Shown: piece by piece, positions 38,266-49,512 of the stretch
Layout of the letters: every line of letters begins with the position of its first letter
How positions within the stretch are numbered: position 1 is the first letter of the stretch
From: Synaphobranchus kaupii
Taxonomy: Eukaryota; Chordata; Actinopteri; Anguilliformes; Synaphobranchidae
Reading direction: 5' to 3'
Assembly: GCA_029718625.1 (NCBI GenBank)
Contig: CM056389.1
Location: 14,165,723-14,229,722 of the forward strand
DNA length: 64,000 bases
Notes under the pieces: generated by a model
What the model saw: only the letters and a program-made list of their open reading frames with translations
Told to the model about the DNA's origin: nothing
Databases searched by the model: none
Translations under genes and position numbers: made by a program

Positions 38266-40566
38266 TTCATAAATCAGTACATTTACACACATTTTGTTGA
38301 TTACTTAATTTGATCACATAATAATATTATTCATAAGTAATTTAAAAAGTTCATTAAAAGTAGTTTGGGAAGTTTGAAGGCTGCACAGTATTCATCTTAA
38401 GGTTCACACATTGACGTACATTTAAATGCAGGGCCAGTCAAAATTGATGTGGTGCCTGGGAGTAGATGCATTCTCGCCCATACTGAAAGACTAATAGTGA
38501 AAGCGAGATCATATTTACCCAGAATTCATAGCCAGGTATCCTTGAGCTGATGTGAAATGAACACATTTGAACACATTCCAAGGGAATATTGGTTCTGTAA
38601 AGATAGGATTAAATCTTCCCCTTTCCACCTCACCTGTGCCAGCATGAATGGGTCACATCAGGAACCCATGCTTCTGTCTTGGGGGGGGGGGGGGGGGGGT
38701 GCTCAGCCATGATTGGCTTTTTTTGTTTGTTGTTCAAATCCTAGATGGAACCATTAAATCTATTCCTTCAAAACGGCACTGGACCCCGAGACATTTTATT
38801 CAGCTATATGGAATAAAATATTTGAGTAATTAATTAATTGTGGATTTTCAGCTACTTTGGAAAACACATCAAAAGGAGTACCATCGATAAGTTAGTTAAC
38901 AAGAAATTATCTGTAAGGTAAGAAATAAGATAATTTATGACAAAAGAAGACGGCAATAAGCAATAAATCACAATTTGCCAGGATATATAATTTTATACAT
39001 TTCTACAAATGAATATTAATTAATGTGCATGGAATAAAATGAAGACAGACCTCTACAGTTCTTTTATTTCATATTAAAAATCATTGTTAATGTAACTTGT
39101 TGATATGAGTAAAAAACAGAGATCAAATATTTTAAATGTTAAATGTATTGTGTCCATGTAAAACATGGTGGCGGCTTGGTTGATTCAGTGTCATTCTGGA
39201 TCGCTGAATCAGATGTAATAACCATTGTTTGTCACAAAGCTGGGGTAATTTTCGCTTGAAATAAAATCAATTCAGGCTATGATTTTGAAATTGAACTAAT
39301 GGAAACTATGTTCACAGAACTTAAAAAACCTGCCCATAGAAGGTAATGGCTTGTTGACATGCAAAACAAGCTTTCACATATTTCCCCATTCACATGGCCT
39401 TGCTACAGCCAGAGGCACACCATATCTTGTACTTGAGAAGTGTCTTCAATAATCAACAATGCTCAATGAAAATTTTTTTTGCGAGGCACCTCTTATCTTT
39501 AGCCCTGTGATTCATATTCTCCCGGAGGAGTGGGTGAGATTTTTGGCCTGAATTGAATGCGTGACCTCCGTCCTCCATCCCTTTAGGCTGTTTCACACAA
39601 CAAAAGGCGCCTTTTGCTACCGCTGACCCTCGCGGTACCGCGGGGAGGCGAGACGCACTGGAAGATGAACACCGAGGTTAGAGCGGTGAACTCTTTGAAT
39701 ATGTAACGCGTATTTATGCCAGGCTCCAGAGGCCGTGTCAGTTTGCTCATCTCACCGAGTCGCCCGGGCTACGCTACGCTGGGCTTCTTAAAAGAGACAG
39801 AACCAGCGGCTGCAACGTTATGTATTAGTCAAGTTAGTTAAGAAGGGAAGCAATCTGTAAATCCTTATAACTTACCTGTCACCGACCAGTCAAATGAAAG
39901 AGTTTGAGAAAAAAAGGATCTGCTAAGCTTGGGTTTTACGATAAATGTGATGAACAGGTATCAGGTTTGTAGAGAGCTGCGTGCGTGCGTGCGGAGTCAT
40001 AGTTCAGTGTGAAAATGACTTGGGTCTCTCGCTCTGCAAACGTCTTTTTGTGAGGTCTGTGTGGGTTTGACCCTTACTCAACCCACGCCAGTTATATTTT
40101 TTTCATCCTATAATTGATTGTAGATTCAATGATTCAACACACGCTCAACTACTACTACTGTCATGAGACAGAGGCTTTATTAATCAAACATATTATATTA
40201 TATTAGTTTTGGTTTATATTTGTTCAAAGAACACAGCATGAAGTTTTGCAACATGGATTGTCATTTTCCCTTCCCACAATGCACCTGTGTGCCATGCAAT
40301 CATAAAGCAAGACGATGAGCCTTTACCTGACATCCAACCAAACACACAGGGGGGGTTTGTTGTACCAAGATGCCGCAGATGGACAATAACATGCTTGCTA
40401 CCACTTGCTTGACCTCCTTCTGTAATTGAAATGTAATTGATCCGGTTTGGTCCCTCATCCACAGTGGGGAAAAAAACAAAACAAGCAAAGCAGAACGACA
40501 AATGAGATGGTTATTTTTTCATGTCGTCAGCAGGTGCATTGCTCGCTGACTTTGTACAAGGACATG
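38266..40566. other. Unique non-coding DNA
   Basis: A G19 run is at 38681-38699. A CpG-bearing stretch at 39590-39800 (CTCGCGGTACCGCGGGGAGG) holds an 8-bp palindrome-like core and may be regulatory. No gene recognised. Confidence 0.4.
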
Positions 40567-40606
40567 TGCACACACACCCACACACACACACACACACACA
40601 CAGACA

Positions 40607-40652
<46 letters not shown>

Positions 40653-40730
40653 CGCACACACACACACACACACACACAGACACACACACACACACACATA
40701 CACAGACACACACACACACACACACAGACA

Positions 40731-40772
<42 letters not shown>

Positions 40773-40774
40773 CG

Positions 40775-40805
<31 letters not shown>

Positions 40806-40819
40806 ACACACACACACAG

Positions 40820-40913
<94 letters not shown>

Positions 40914-40980
40914 ACACACAGACACACACAGACACGCGCACACACACACACAGACACACACACACACACACAGACACGCG

Positions 40981-41018
<38 letters not shown>

Positions 41019-41042
41019 CGCTCACACACACACACACAGACA

Positions 41043-41096
<54 letters not shown>

Positions 41097-41122
41097 CACA
41101 CACACACACACGCACACACACA
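40567..41122. repeat. Compound (CA)n array with ten GACACGCG modules
   Basis: About 555 bp of CA interrupted ten times by AGACACGCG, at uneven spacing of about 30-80 bp, with additional plain AGACACA interruptions. The recurrence of one interruption shows the array grew by duplication of larger blocks as well as by CA slippage. Open frames of up to 255 codons through it are artefacts. Confidence 0.96.
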
Positions 41123-41662
41123 TTCAAACATTCATTGTGTACATTCACAATGGCAATTGTACATACATGCATGTGGATGTGGGTAGTTGGCTAGCAACTT
41201 GTTTGCTCCTATAATACATGATATACCATCCAAAGATCATAAAAATGTACAATTCAAACAATACCAATTGATAAAAGATGTCAACCAACGGAACAGTTTT
41301 CATTTAAACCTTCTCGCGTTTTCATTTAAATCATCCGTTGATATCGCTAGCACTGGCCCCGCCCACATCTGAAAATCACAGGATCTCTTGTATCAGAGTG
41401 GGAGAATATGTCCTCATTTTGTCCCTGACAGTGAACAAATGCAGGCGTTTGCCCTGTAATGAATGGGGGGAAATAAATAGAGAAACTGGCAGAGATATGC
41501 ACAGGACACAGTGTTTCAGAGACAGGTAGCGCCATGGCTTTCAATTTCCTCTGCCTGCCGGAGCGTGTCCCTCTCGCGTCGTCACAGCTTCCTGTTATCT
41601 ACTCCGGTGTCTGGAGGAAATGGGGACCGCAGGACCCCCCCCCCCCCCCTACAAAAACACAC

Positions 41663-41701
<39 letters not shown>

Positions 41702-42300
41702 GACTTAACATAAAGTATGTTTAGTCTAATAAGCCTAATAACTGTCATCATGTTTTGTGAGAGAATATGTTCCTTTCTTTCTGTCTTTCTTTCTTTCAAT
41801 GCTCTATAAAAGTCTCTAAGGTCTATTCAAACGCAACGCTCCATGTTCTCGCTTGATTTGGTAAAGGTGTTCATTTTCTTCCATAGTTATAGAACCCGGG
41901 AGACGATGACCTCATATACGGAATTCACAGGACTGCATGTCAGTCGTGAAATATTCATATTTCCACAATCAGTATCTGAATCATTATGAATATCAATATC
42001 TACTTTCACTAGCAGCCCTCTTTGTGCATTGAAAAATCATTAGCAGAACCATTTTCCTTCTAATGATTTTTTTCAGAATAATTTAGTAAAATGGACAATT
42101 TCATACTTGTCATAGTAACAGAACAATAGTGATAAATATTTTGTTATAAGAACTGTGCTGCCACAGGATTTCTTTTGTGTGTCAGATTCATAACAAACTC
42201 ATGAAATGGTGAACAGTTCATGCAAGGACTCATGCAATGATCCGTGACCATTCTCATATACAGTTAATGTCATTAAAACAACCAAGTTATTCATTTCGTG
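41123..42300. other. Unique non-coding DNA with simple repeats
   Basis: Contains C15 (41635-41649) and a short CA tract (41660-41699), plus a CTTT-rich patch near 41773-41797. No gene recognised. Confidence 0.4.
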
Positions 42301-42388
42301 TCTGAGTGCAGAATGCATTTGTTGTGTCAGTTAGGATAGTTTACGCTCTATAATTGGACAACAGTCAACAATAATATCAGCTTGGTCT
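42301..42388. repeat. Tandem-duplicated segment, copy A (empty site)
   Basis: TCTGAGTGCAGAATGCATTT to TTGGTCT, 88 bp, repeated at 42484-42675. This copy has GTTGTGTCAG uninterrupted at the place where copy B contains a MITE. Confidence 0.9.
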
Positions 42389-42483
42389 CAAAACTGTGTG
42401 CGAATACTAGCATATATTCAAAATGTGCAAAAGAAAAATTAAAATCTAAAATAGAGATTTTTAAAATAGAGGCCGTCATACTT

Positions 42484-42675
42484 TCTGAGTGCAGAATGCA
42501 TCTGTTGTCCCTTATGGGAAAAGAATATACTGCAGTATATTGTAAATATATCAAAATTATCTTCACAATGTATTTAAAATATACTGCAGTATATTACATT
42601 TCCATAAGGGGTGTCAGTGAGGATAGATTATACTCTATAATTCAACAACAGTCAACAATAATATCAGTTTGGTCT
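42484..42675. repeat. Tandem-duplicated segment, copy B (filled site)
   Basis: Same 88 bp as copy A with moderate divergence, split by a 102-bp MITE plus a 2-bp duplication (GT). The lengths add up exactly: 88 + 102 + 2. Confidence 0.9.
42509..42610. mobile_element. 102-bp MITE with twin palindromic cores
   Basis: Terminal inverted repeat CCCTTATGG / CCATAAGGG; inside each end sits the 18-bp palindrome AATATACTGCAGTATATT. GT flanks both sides. Comparison with copy A proves insertion. A 49-bp derivative is at 45544-45592. No coding capacity, transposase source unknown. Confidence 0.88.
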
Positions 42676-44560
42676 AATGTGGGGGGAAAAAATTAAGAAT
42701 CTAAATCTATAGTAATGCCATGGATGAGACCAGATATTAGACTCGTTTGTTATTTCATTATGAGGAACTAATCGATTACACACGATAAACAAGAGAATTA
42801 TGTAAAACTCTCATGTTTGTTCACAATCCAGCTGATGCACTTCAGAGGGGAGATTTCTTCAGAAGAAAACGGCATTATATATGGTTCTACACTGCATTAC
42901 TGACTGCATCGTATAACGAATTGATTACTCGGACCAAAATCCGTGTTAGTTAACAGAAGAAAATCTGTTTATTGAAAATCTGTCATTTATCTTTAACATT
43001 TATGGAGGGCCTTGGGACTTTGCATAAACCAGCGGATGATTATATTCTTAAATTTACTGCATGGATGTTTGAGTGAGTCCCATTCACCGTTCACTCAGAA
43101 ATAAACGCAATAAAGTGCTTCAGGTTTGAGGGAAGTGGGGGGGTTCCATTACGCGAATATTCGTTCCCAGGAACCCGTTGAATATTTGAATATCAAAATG
43201 GCTTGAAGATCGCACGCCGAAACACAACATGATTAAAAACAAGTGGCGCTGTTCGGAGCAGTGTGTTTTCACTTCTATTTCCACCATCTGTGCTGAAAAC
43301 TTGCTAGCGCTGATGGGGAAATTGACTGGGAGCACCAACATAATCTGGAAAGTTAATTCAATTGTGGGAAAAATCTGCTTCATCACAAGTTCATCTTTCA
43401 GGAATCATGTTGTGTTAAATATTCATTAAAATCATCCTCTTCATGCAATATGTCAAAACAGTCATGCATTCACATTTTCCCTGTGCATGTACCCCAATTC
43501 AGATTTATTGAATGGAGAGGGGTAGAAAAAAAAAAAACATTCACATTATTCATTCATTACCCTCCAAGTGTTGCACGAGCAGGCTTTGATTTGTATGTGT
43601 GTTGTGAGTACAGGGGCCGTGTTATCGGTTTGATTGGATTAAAGGGTTTCTGCCGTTGCTTCTTGGATTCAATTAGCAATTAAGGATAAATTCCCTCTTT
43701 TGATAGCGGAATGAAAAGCAGCGTTTCCATGGAAATGTCTTCGTATCTCCTAGAAATTGCCATGATCAGAGTGTGAGGAAAAGATGTGAGGAATAGCAAC
43801 ATGGGTATAAACTGAAGCAAAAACCTTTAAAGTATTATTAGTATTATTATTGTTAATTATCATATGCTCCTATTCAGACTGACCTAGTGTAGCAGAACAA
43901 ATGTGCATCCACCTGATATGTGAACAACAGAGCCAGACCTAGCTCACAACATTTCCAGACCTGCAAAGTTTAATATTAATGTTGTTTTTGCAGCTGTTGT
44001 TGTTGTTGCTGGCATTATTGCACAAATGGTAAAGTATATCATACACTGTACAGGAGCTAGTGTTTTTAAATAATTTGGTGTTTTTTTTCTCAAATAAGCT
44101 GGAGGTGTTCTGCTGACGTTTTTGCTTTGGTTCACTTGGTTTTTAAAGAAACCAGTACAAGTACGGATAACCATCCATCGCAAATGTAGACTCTGCGAAT
44201 GGGTTTTTAATTATCCTTTAATAAGTCCCCACTGAGAGTGGTCAGGCACTGTACTACCATTGTGCTGTACTGCCATTGTGTCCTGTGATACGTATTTCTG
44301 TGAACTGCAAAAAAAACATCATGACTTTGCTCGCTCTCTACAGAAAAAAAAACCATAGAAAATGAAAAAATCTTATGGAACATTCCTGAATATTGCTAAC
44401 TAATGTAATCTTCTTCTTCTGCGTTTGGGTAGGATCTTCATTGTTCCACATCCCCAGGCTCGGGGCCGAGGGGCTATCCTTTTAACATGCTAGAAGTACA
44501 TAGATACATATGAATGAATTATACGTGGAATGTACATGTTCCCAATTAAATGGATATATA
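42676..44560. other. Unique AT-rich non-coding DNA
   Basis: No gene recognised. Small tandem ACTACCATTGTGCTGT / ACTGCCATTGTG near 44253-44280. Nothing else nameable. Confidence 0.4.
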
Positions 44561-44967
44561 CAGTGAGCACCATAATTAATTCGACAGTGACACATTTTTT
44601 TGTTATTTTGGTTCTGTACTCTAGCACTTTAAGTTTGAAAGGATACAATGACAATGATGTTGAAGTGCAGACTGTCAGCTTTAATTTGAGGTATTTCCAT
44701 CCCATATCCAAAATTGTTTGTATGCTCGAAAATGGGGGGGGGGGGGGGGGGGGGGGGGGGGCGGCTATGTACAAAAGGTTCTATGATTTCTAAACGATTC
44801 ATCTGATATGGATGAAAATACCCTCAAATTTAATTTTTAAAAATTAAAGCTGACAGTCTGCACTTCAACCTCATTGGTCATTGTATCCTTTCAAACTCAA
44901 AGTGCTAGAGTACAAAACCAAAATAACAAAAAATGTGTCACTGTCCAATGAATTATGGTGCCCACTG
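44561..44967. mobile_element. TA-flanked palindromic MITE (family A), complete
   Basis: TA at 44559 and 44968 flanks inverted ends CAGTGAGCACCATAATTAAT and ATGAATTATGGTGCCCACTG (one strand shown for each end). Inverted similarity extends about 140 bp inward (TTTGAAAGGATACAATGACA facing TGTATCCTTTCAAACTC; CTGACAGTCTGCACTTCAAC on both arms). The apex contains G28. The TA duplication and CAGTG end indicate a Tc1/mariner-driven element. A one-arm copy is at 47792-47886. Confidence 0.92.
44734..44761. repeat. G28 homopolymer at MITE apex
   Basis: Longest G/C run in the window, between the two arms of the family A MITE. Replication and sequencing errors are both expected here, so the exact length is uncertain. 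Confidence 0.95.
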
Positions 44968-45543
44968 TACATATTGTTACGAGTTAAAATGTTGTGCAAC
45001 TGACACATTTCTGCCACTGTTTCACATCACACATTCATTCTTATGAATCCTTGTCAATAGTTCTTGGGTGGTCTTGTGTACAGAGCATCATGAATGAAAT
45101 GCTGGGATAAATGTGTATTTGAGATACTTTTACAGTGAAGTTTACAGTGCTGCAGATCCCTCACTGTTACTAACAAAAATTCACAATCAGAATAGTATCT
45201 TCAGGAATTCAATGGCTTCTAAAGGGTTAAATCACTTCAAATAAATTGTAATCTTGGTCTGATTTAAATAACTATGACCCTTGATTTTTTATTTTTACTG
45301 TGAAGTACCCCCATCAATTCCTTATGAATAAGACCAGATTAACCATGGTAAAATCCTAATGAGTATAATATAATGCTTAATGTTGCAATGTTTTTTTTAA
45401 AAAGCATATTGTGACCCATACAATCTTATACCTTCATTAAATATTTCTTTAGGCTAATTGAGATATAGCTTTGCTTGTAATGCTTTTCTATATCCTTGCG
45501 GATATAACACCTAGTCAGAAAAGCTCTTTTTTTTGAGGATAAT
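44968..45543. other. Unique AT-rich non-coding DNA
   Basis: Nothing recognised. Confidence 0.4.
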
Positions 45544-45592
45544 CCCTTATGGAAAAAACAATATACTGCAGTATATTACATTTCCATAAGAG
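45544..45592. mobile_element. 49-bp collapsed derivative of the CCCTTATGG MITE
   Basis: CCCTTATGG, a single AATATACTGCAGTATATT core, then ACATTTCCATAAG. It corresponds to the 102-bp element with everything from one core to the other removed, as expected from recombination or slippage between the two identical cores. Confidence 0.8.
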
Positions 45593-45707
45593 AAGTCCAT
45601 CCAATTGCAGGTGAGGAACCCAGTTGATCTCCCTTATAAAGGATCACAATTGGGGGGTGGTAAATTCAGAACTGATAGTCAGTGTTTATCTCTCCAGCCA
45701 AGCCCCT

Positions 45708-46324
45708 CCCCCTGAGTTTGCAGACTGCTCCAGTCCTGTCCCTCACCCTGAGTTTGCAGACTGCTCCAGTCCTGTCCCTCCCCCTGAGTTTGCAGACTGC
45801 TCCAGTCCTGTCCCTCGCCCTGAGTTTGCAGACACTCCAGTCCTGTCCCCTCCCCCTGAGTTTTGCAGACTGCTCCAGTCCTGTCCCTCACCCTGAGTTT
45901 GCAGACTGCTCCAGTCTGTCCCTCGCCCTGAGTTTGCAGACTTCTCCAGTCCTGTCCCTCGCCCTGAGTTTGCAGACTGCTCCAGTCCTGTCCCTCGCCC
46001 TGAGTTTGCAGACTGCTCCAGTCCTGTCCCTCGCCCTGAGTTTGCAGACTGCTCCAGTCCTGTCCCTCGCCCTGAGTTTGCAGACTGCTCCAGTCCTGTC
46101 CCTCGCCCTGAGTTTGCAGACTTCTCCAGTCCTGTCCCTCGCCCTGAGTTTGCAGACTGCTCCAGTCCTGTCCCTCCCCCTGAGTTTGCAGACTGCTCCA
46201 GTCCTGTCCCTCACCCTGAGTTTGCAGACTGCTCCAGTCCTGTCCCTCAGCCCCTGAGTTTTGCAGACTGCTCCAGTCCTGTCCCTCGCCCTGAGTTTGC
46301 AGACTGCTCCAGTCCTGTCCCTCC
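45708..46324. repeat. 36-bp minisatellite, about 17 copies
   Basis: Unit CCCTGAGTTTGCAGACTGCT + CCAGTCCTGTCCCTCG (36 bp). Variants: CTC[A/C/G]CCC, GACTTCTCC, and occasional one-base indels. It is open on both strands for long stretches (12-residue repeat GEGQDWSSLQTQ on minus). The variants are distributed in blocks, suggesting several rounds of amplification. Confidence 0.97.
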
Positions 46325-47791
46325 TCCTGGTTTATGCCCCCGCCTTGACGCAACCAGATTCCAAGATGCACCACCCCGCCCCTTTGAATTGAACATTTTT
46401 ACATCCTGTAATTGGACTTTTCTACTTACCAGCTAGTTTAATATCTCAGACTGTAACATGTTATTTGTAACAATTTTATTGATGAGAACATGCATAAATT
46501 GGAGGACTGAGCTACACTAATTGCTGTCCGCAGTTGTCCCTTGTAACATTTATTAAACTAAAATATGCACATTACAGAAACAAAGATTGAATTACCACTC
46601 AGTGCCATTGTATGCACCAGGAATCTTAACCACACAGTTTGTACTGAGTAGCCTGCAGTTACAACTTTGTGCACGAAAATAGCTGAAATGTTAAATAAAT
46701 GTGACTTTTATGTGATTATATGAACTGACATGTTTCAGCTAGATTGCTTTAATGTTTCTCACATGAGCAAGAGATTATGGACAACTGAAACTTTGTAACA
46801 GCTATGTGTGTCTTTTTTTGAGAGAACCCAGTCCCGACATTGATGGCAGAATGGATGAAAGAGAGTGAGACAGAAGGCGGTGCTTTCTGAGAGCTCTAAA
46901 TACCAGCCAATGAACATGCTTAACAAAATGCTAAAATAGCTACCCTACATTTCTGAACAAATTCAATCGCACTGAAAGCTGAGGGGTAGAGTTGCCATCT
47001 GAGATCTGCGACTAAATGAGTTATTACTTCAGAAGGCAAAGGCTGTTGAGTTTACAGGCTGAAGTTAGGCAGTACAATTAGCTGGATGGATCAAAGTGAA
47101 CATGCAGGCACAGACATGGGTGTATTCCATATTTATCTGTCCTCCCTTAATGTCAATATTTGTAATTCAATTACTGTCTTTTATTCAAAGCAAACAACCT
47201 GTGCCTTTGCCTGTAATATCTTTTTGAAGGCACTGCATCGCATCAGGTTATTTTTATCCAACCTCATCATCACTGATGTGTTGAAAGTTGATAAACTGCA
47301 TGTGGAGCAGATTCATTTTTAATTAGTCCCATGCAGTGTGGCATATAAGTGACTTCTGAAAGTCATCACTATGACCTAAAGAAAATGTGGCATTTTCACA
47401 ATTAGTTATTGCGATGACTGCAGTTGTTGGATGTGGCCATTGCTATGCAGGTGTTCTCTGGACCAATCAATTACAGCCTTATAACCACTCCAAAAAAAAC
47501 TTGGGGGTCATTTGGTTCCATGGCTATCTGCAATTCTGTAATTTGTGCCTTGAAAAAAGAAAATGATTAAAAAACAAGTTCATTCCATTTTATAACCAAT
47601 GTAGGACAACTGAACCACTGCAGTTAGGAGGTCTTCCAGCAACTTTTCTTGAGCACATGCTTGACATTAAAATATCAAGTGTGGAACAAGGTTTTTATTA
47701 AGATGCTAGTGCCAGACTGTCTCTATAAAGGTGCCCCTACTGGACACATAATTTCCATTAAATTTTGGAAATGCATATATAATTATATATA
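46325..47791. other. Unique AT-rich non-coding DNA
   Basis: No gene recognised, no repeat found. Confidence 0.4.
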
Positions 47792-47886
47792 CAGTGAGCA
47801 CCATAATTCATTGGACAGTGATACATTTTTTGTTATTTTGGTTCTGTACTCTAACACACTGAGTTTGAAAGGATACAATGACAATG
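47792..47886. mobile_element. One arm of MITE family A
   Basis: TA then CAGTGAGCACCATAATTCAT through GGATACAATGACAATGA matches the left arm of 44561-44967. It stops abruptly where element B begins. Confidence 0.85.
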
Positions 47887-48240
47887 AGTAGATATGGATG
47901 GATCACTTCAAAGGGTTGTTTTCTCCTGACTCATTTTCCTATTGAACTCTATGGAAAAAATAAGTCAGGAGAAACAACCCTTCAAGTGATCCATCCATAT
48001 CTACTGCATATCTGGCAGCAGTGTGATGGTTGTGAGGCTCGTTTGATACCGCAGACCCTTGATGACTTACAGCCATTTAGGCCAACCATGGATTCCATAC
48101 TATTCCCATGTAATTTACATCTTAATCTAGTCCCCACCCCCCAATTCCCATAGAGATCCATTCAAATGCAGAAATGTTATAGTATCACTTGTAAGAGTAC
48201 CTGAAAGTAAGATATCAACAGTTTTTTTTGTTATTCTTTT
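47887..48240. mobile_element. Palindromic element B, left-truncated copy
   Basis: From GTAGATATGGATGGATCACT it follows the centre and right arm of the 8.5-kb copy and continues beyond it (GTTATAGTATCACTTGTAAG, AGATATCAACAG), supplying the outer right end lost there. No coding capacity. Confidence 0.8.
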
Positions 48241-48269
48241 ATACCAGTTATGATAGCATCACCTGTTTA

Positions 48270-48539
48270 CCTGTGGAATATTCCAAACAGGTGTTTTTTG
48301 AACTTCCCAGTCTTTTTTTCCCCTGTCCCAACTTTTTTGGAATGTGTTGCAGGCATCAAATTCGGAATTAGCGTATTTTTACAAAAATCAATAAAGCTGA
48401 TAAGGTCAAATATCAAATATATATGTTTTGTACTGTTTTCAATTAAATATACAGTATGTAAAGGATAATTTACAAATCACTGATTTATGCTTTTATGTGC
48501 ATGTTACATACTGTCCTAACTTTTTTGGAATTGGGGTTT
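48270..48539 (-). mobile_element. Tc1-like transposon, 5' end only
   Basis: GGAATATTCCAAACAGGTG matches the 5' untranslated part of the 20.7-kb Tc1 at 21952. Two TTTTTTGGAAT repeats, near 48330 and 48523, form an IR/DR end finishing in TTGGAATTGGGGTTT. Same family and orientation as 20707-21990; it holds exactly the end that copy has lost, but they are 26 kb apart and need not be one element. Confidence 0.8.
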
Positions 48540-48581
48540 GTATGTATATACAACTATTAATATTCATGCAACTATTTTCAG

Positions 48582-48762
48582 TTAGGGCATGATTTACTAA
48601 GACCTTTTGCGTGTACAAAACCTTTTGGCACACGCAAAACCAATAACAAGACAAATCATTGGTTATGGTATTTGTTTTGCACCGATCATTGGTTGTCGTC
48701 TTTGTTTTGTGTGTGCTAAAAGTTTTTACGCCCGCTAAAGGTCTTTGTAAATCAGGTCCTAA
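48582..48762. mobile_element. 181-bp MITE (family C)
   Basis: TTAGGGCATGATTTACTAAG and CTTTGTAAATCAGGTCCTAA are inverted ends, with further inverted words (CAAAACCAATAACA, ATTGGTT). Inserted against the 3' end of a Tc1 reading frame. A second copy, right-truncated, lies at 49362-49512. TTA/TAA at the edges might be Harbinger-type target sites. Confidence 0.8.
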
Positions 48763-49361
48763 GTGTGCCCTCCCTTCACATGTATAACAGCTGAATTATC
48801 ATTTAAAGTGTTTTTGGAGATTGGTGAACACTTGCGCGGGTCTTTGACCTCTATGCAGCATCTTTCAATATCCTTCAGGTCTTTTGGTCTGTGTTTATGG
48901 ACTGTCCTCTGCAATTCAAGCCATGAACCTTTGATTGAGTTCAAGCCTGCAAACTGAGATGGCCATTGCAAAACAATCATTTTGCTTAGGATCTTTGTCT
49001 TGTTGGAAGTTCAGTTTGAGCTTCCTGGCAGAGGGAATGTCATGGTACTTTCTGGCACCCCAGGACCAGTAGATGAATAGCAAGCAACCCAATCACATCA
49101 AAGATATGCCACTTTTTTTACCATAGGTATGACGTTCTTTTCAACATAAACCTCAAGTGCCAAACACATCGCTAGTGCGTGTGGCCAACAGCATAGTTTT
49201 GCTCTCATCTGACCATAATCCCTGGGTCCATTTGGAGATCCAATAACATTTAACAAACTTCTTATTTTTGTTGATTGCCCCTCAAGAGGCTTTTTTCTGG
49301 TAACTCTCCCCAAAACACTATTGGCATGGAGGTGATGTCTGTTGGTAGATTTAGAGACTCT
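48763..49361 (-). pseudogene. Tc1-like transposase relic
   Basis: Minus strand, 5' to 3': YVEKNVIPMVKKVAYL; then DKDPKQN, echoing the QDNDPKHT block around the second catalytic D; then VLQWPSQFAGLNSIKGSWLE, corresponding to the WPSQSPDLNPIE..W block with the catalytic E replaced. Several frames are needed. A different and older Tc1 lineage than the 20.7-kb copy. Ends not visible because MITEs of family C occupy both edges. Confidence 0.8.
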
Positions 49362-49512
49362 GGGCCTGATTTACTAAGACCTTTAACATGTGCAAAACCT
49401 TTTAGCATATGCAAAACTAACAACACAACCAATGATTGGTGCAAAACAAATACCATGACCATGTTATGGTCATGTTATTGGTTTTGCGTGAGCTAAAAGG
49501 TTTTGCTCATGC
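49362..49512. mobile_element. MITE family C, right-truncated copy
   Basis: GGGCCTGATTTACTAAGACC, then ACCTTTTAGCATATGCAAAAC and, after the centre, TTGGTTTTGCGTGAGCTAAA. A perfect 8-bp hairpin ATGACCAT/ATGGTCAT marks the centre. The right terminus is missing where Harbinger sequence begins. Confidence 0.75.

Noticed and set aside
40447..41214. Open frames of 160-255 codons on both strands
   Set aside because: They are translations of the CA/GT array (His-Thr or Cys-Val repeats).
45708..46324. CRISPR-like appearance of regularly repeated units
   Set aside because: Units are contiguous with no unique spacers, and the DNA is vertebrate. Same reasoning for the arrays at 5.9, 22.3 and 56.2 kb.
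45679..46374. 231-codon minus-strand frame (GEGQDWSSLQTQ repeat)
   Set aside because: Minisatellite open on both strands; frame openness follows from the 36-bp unit.
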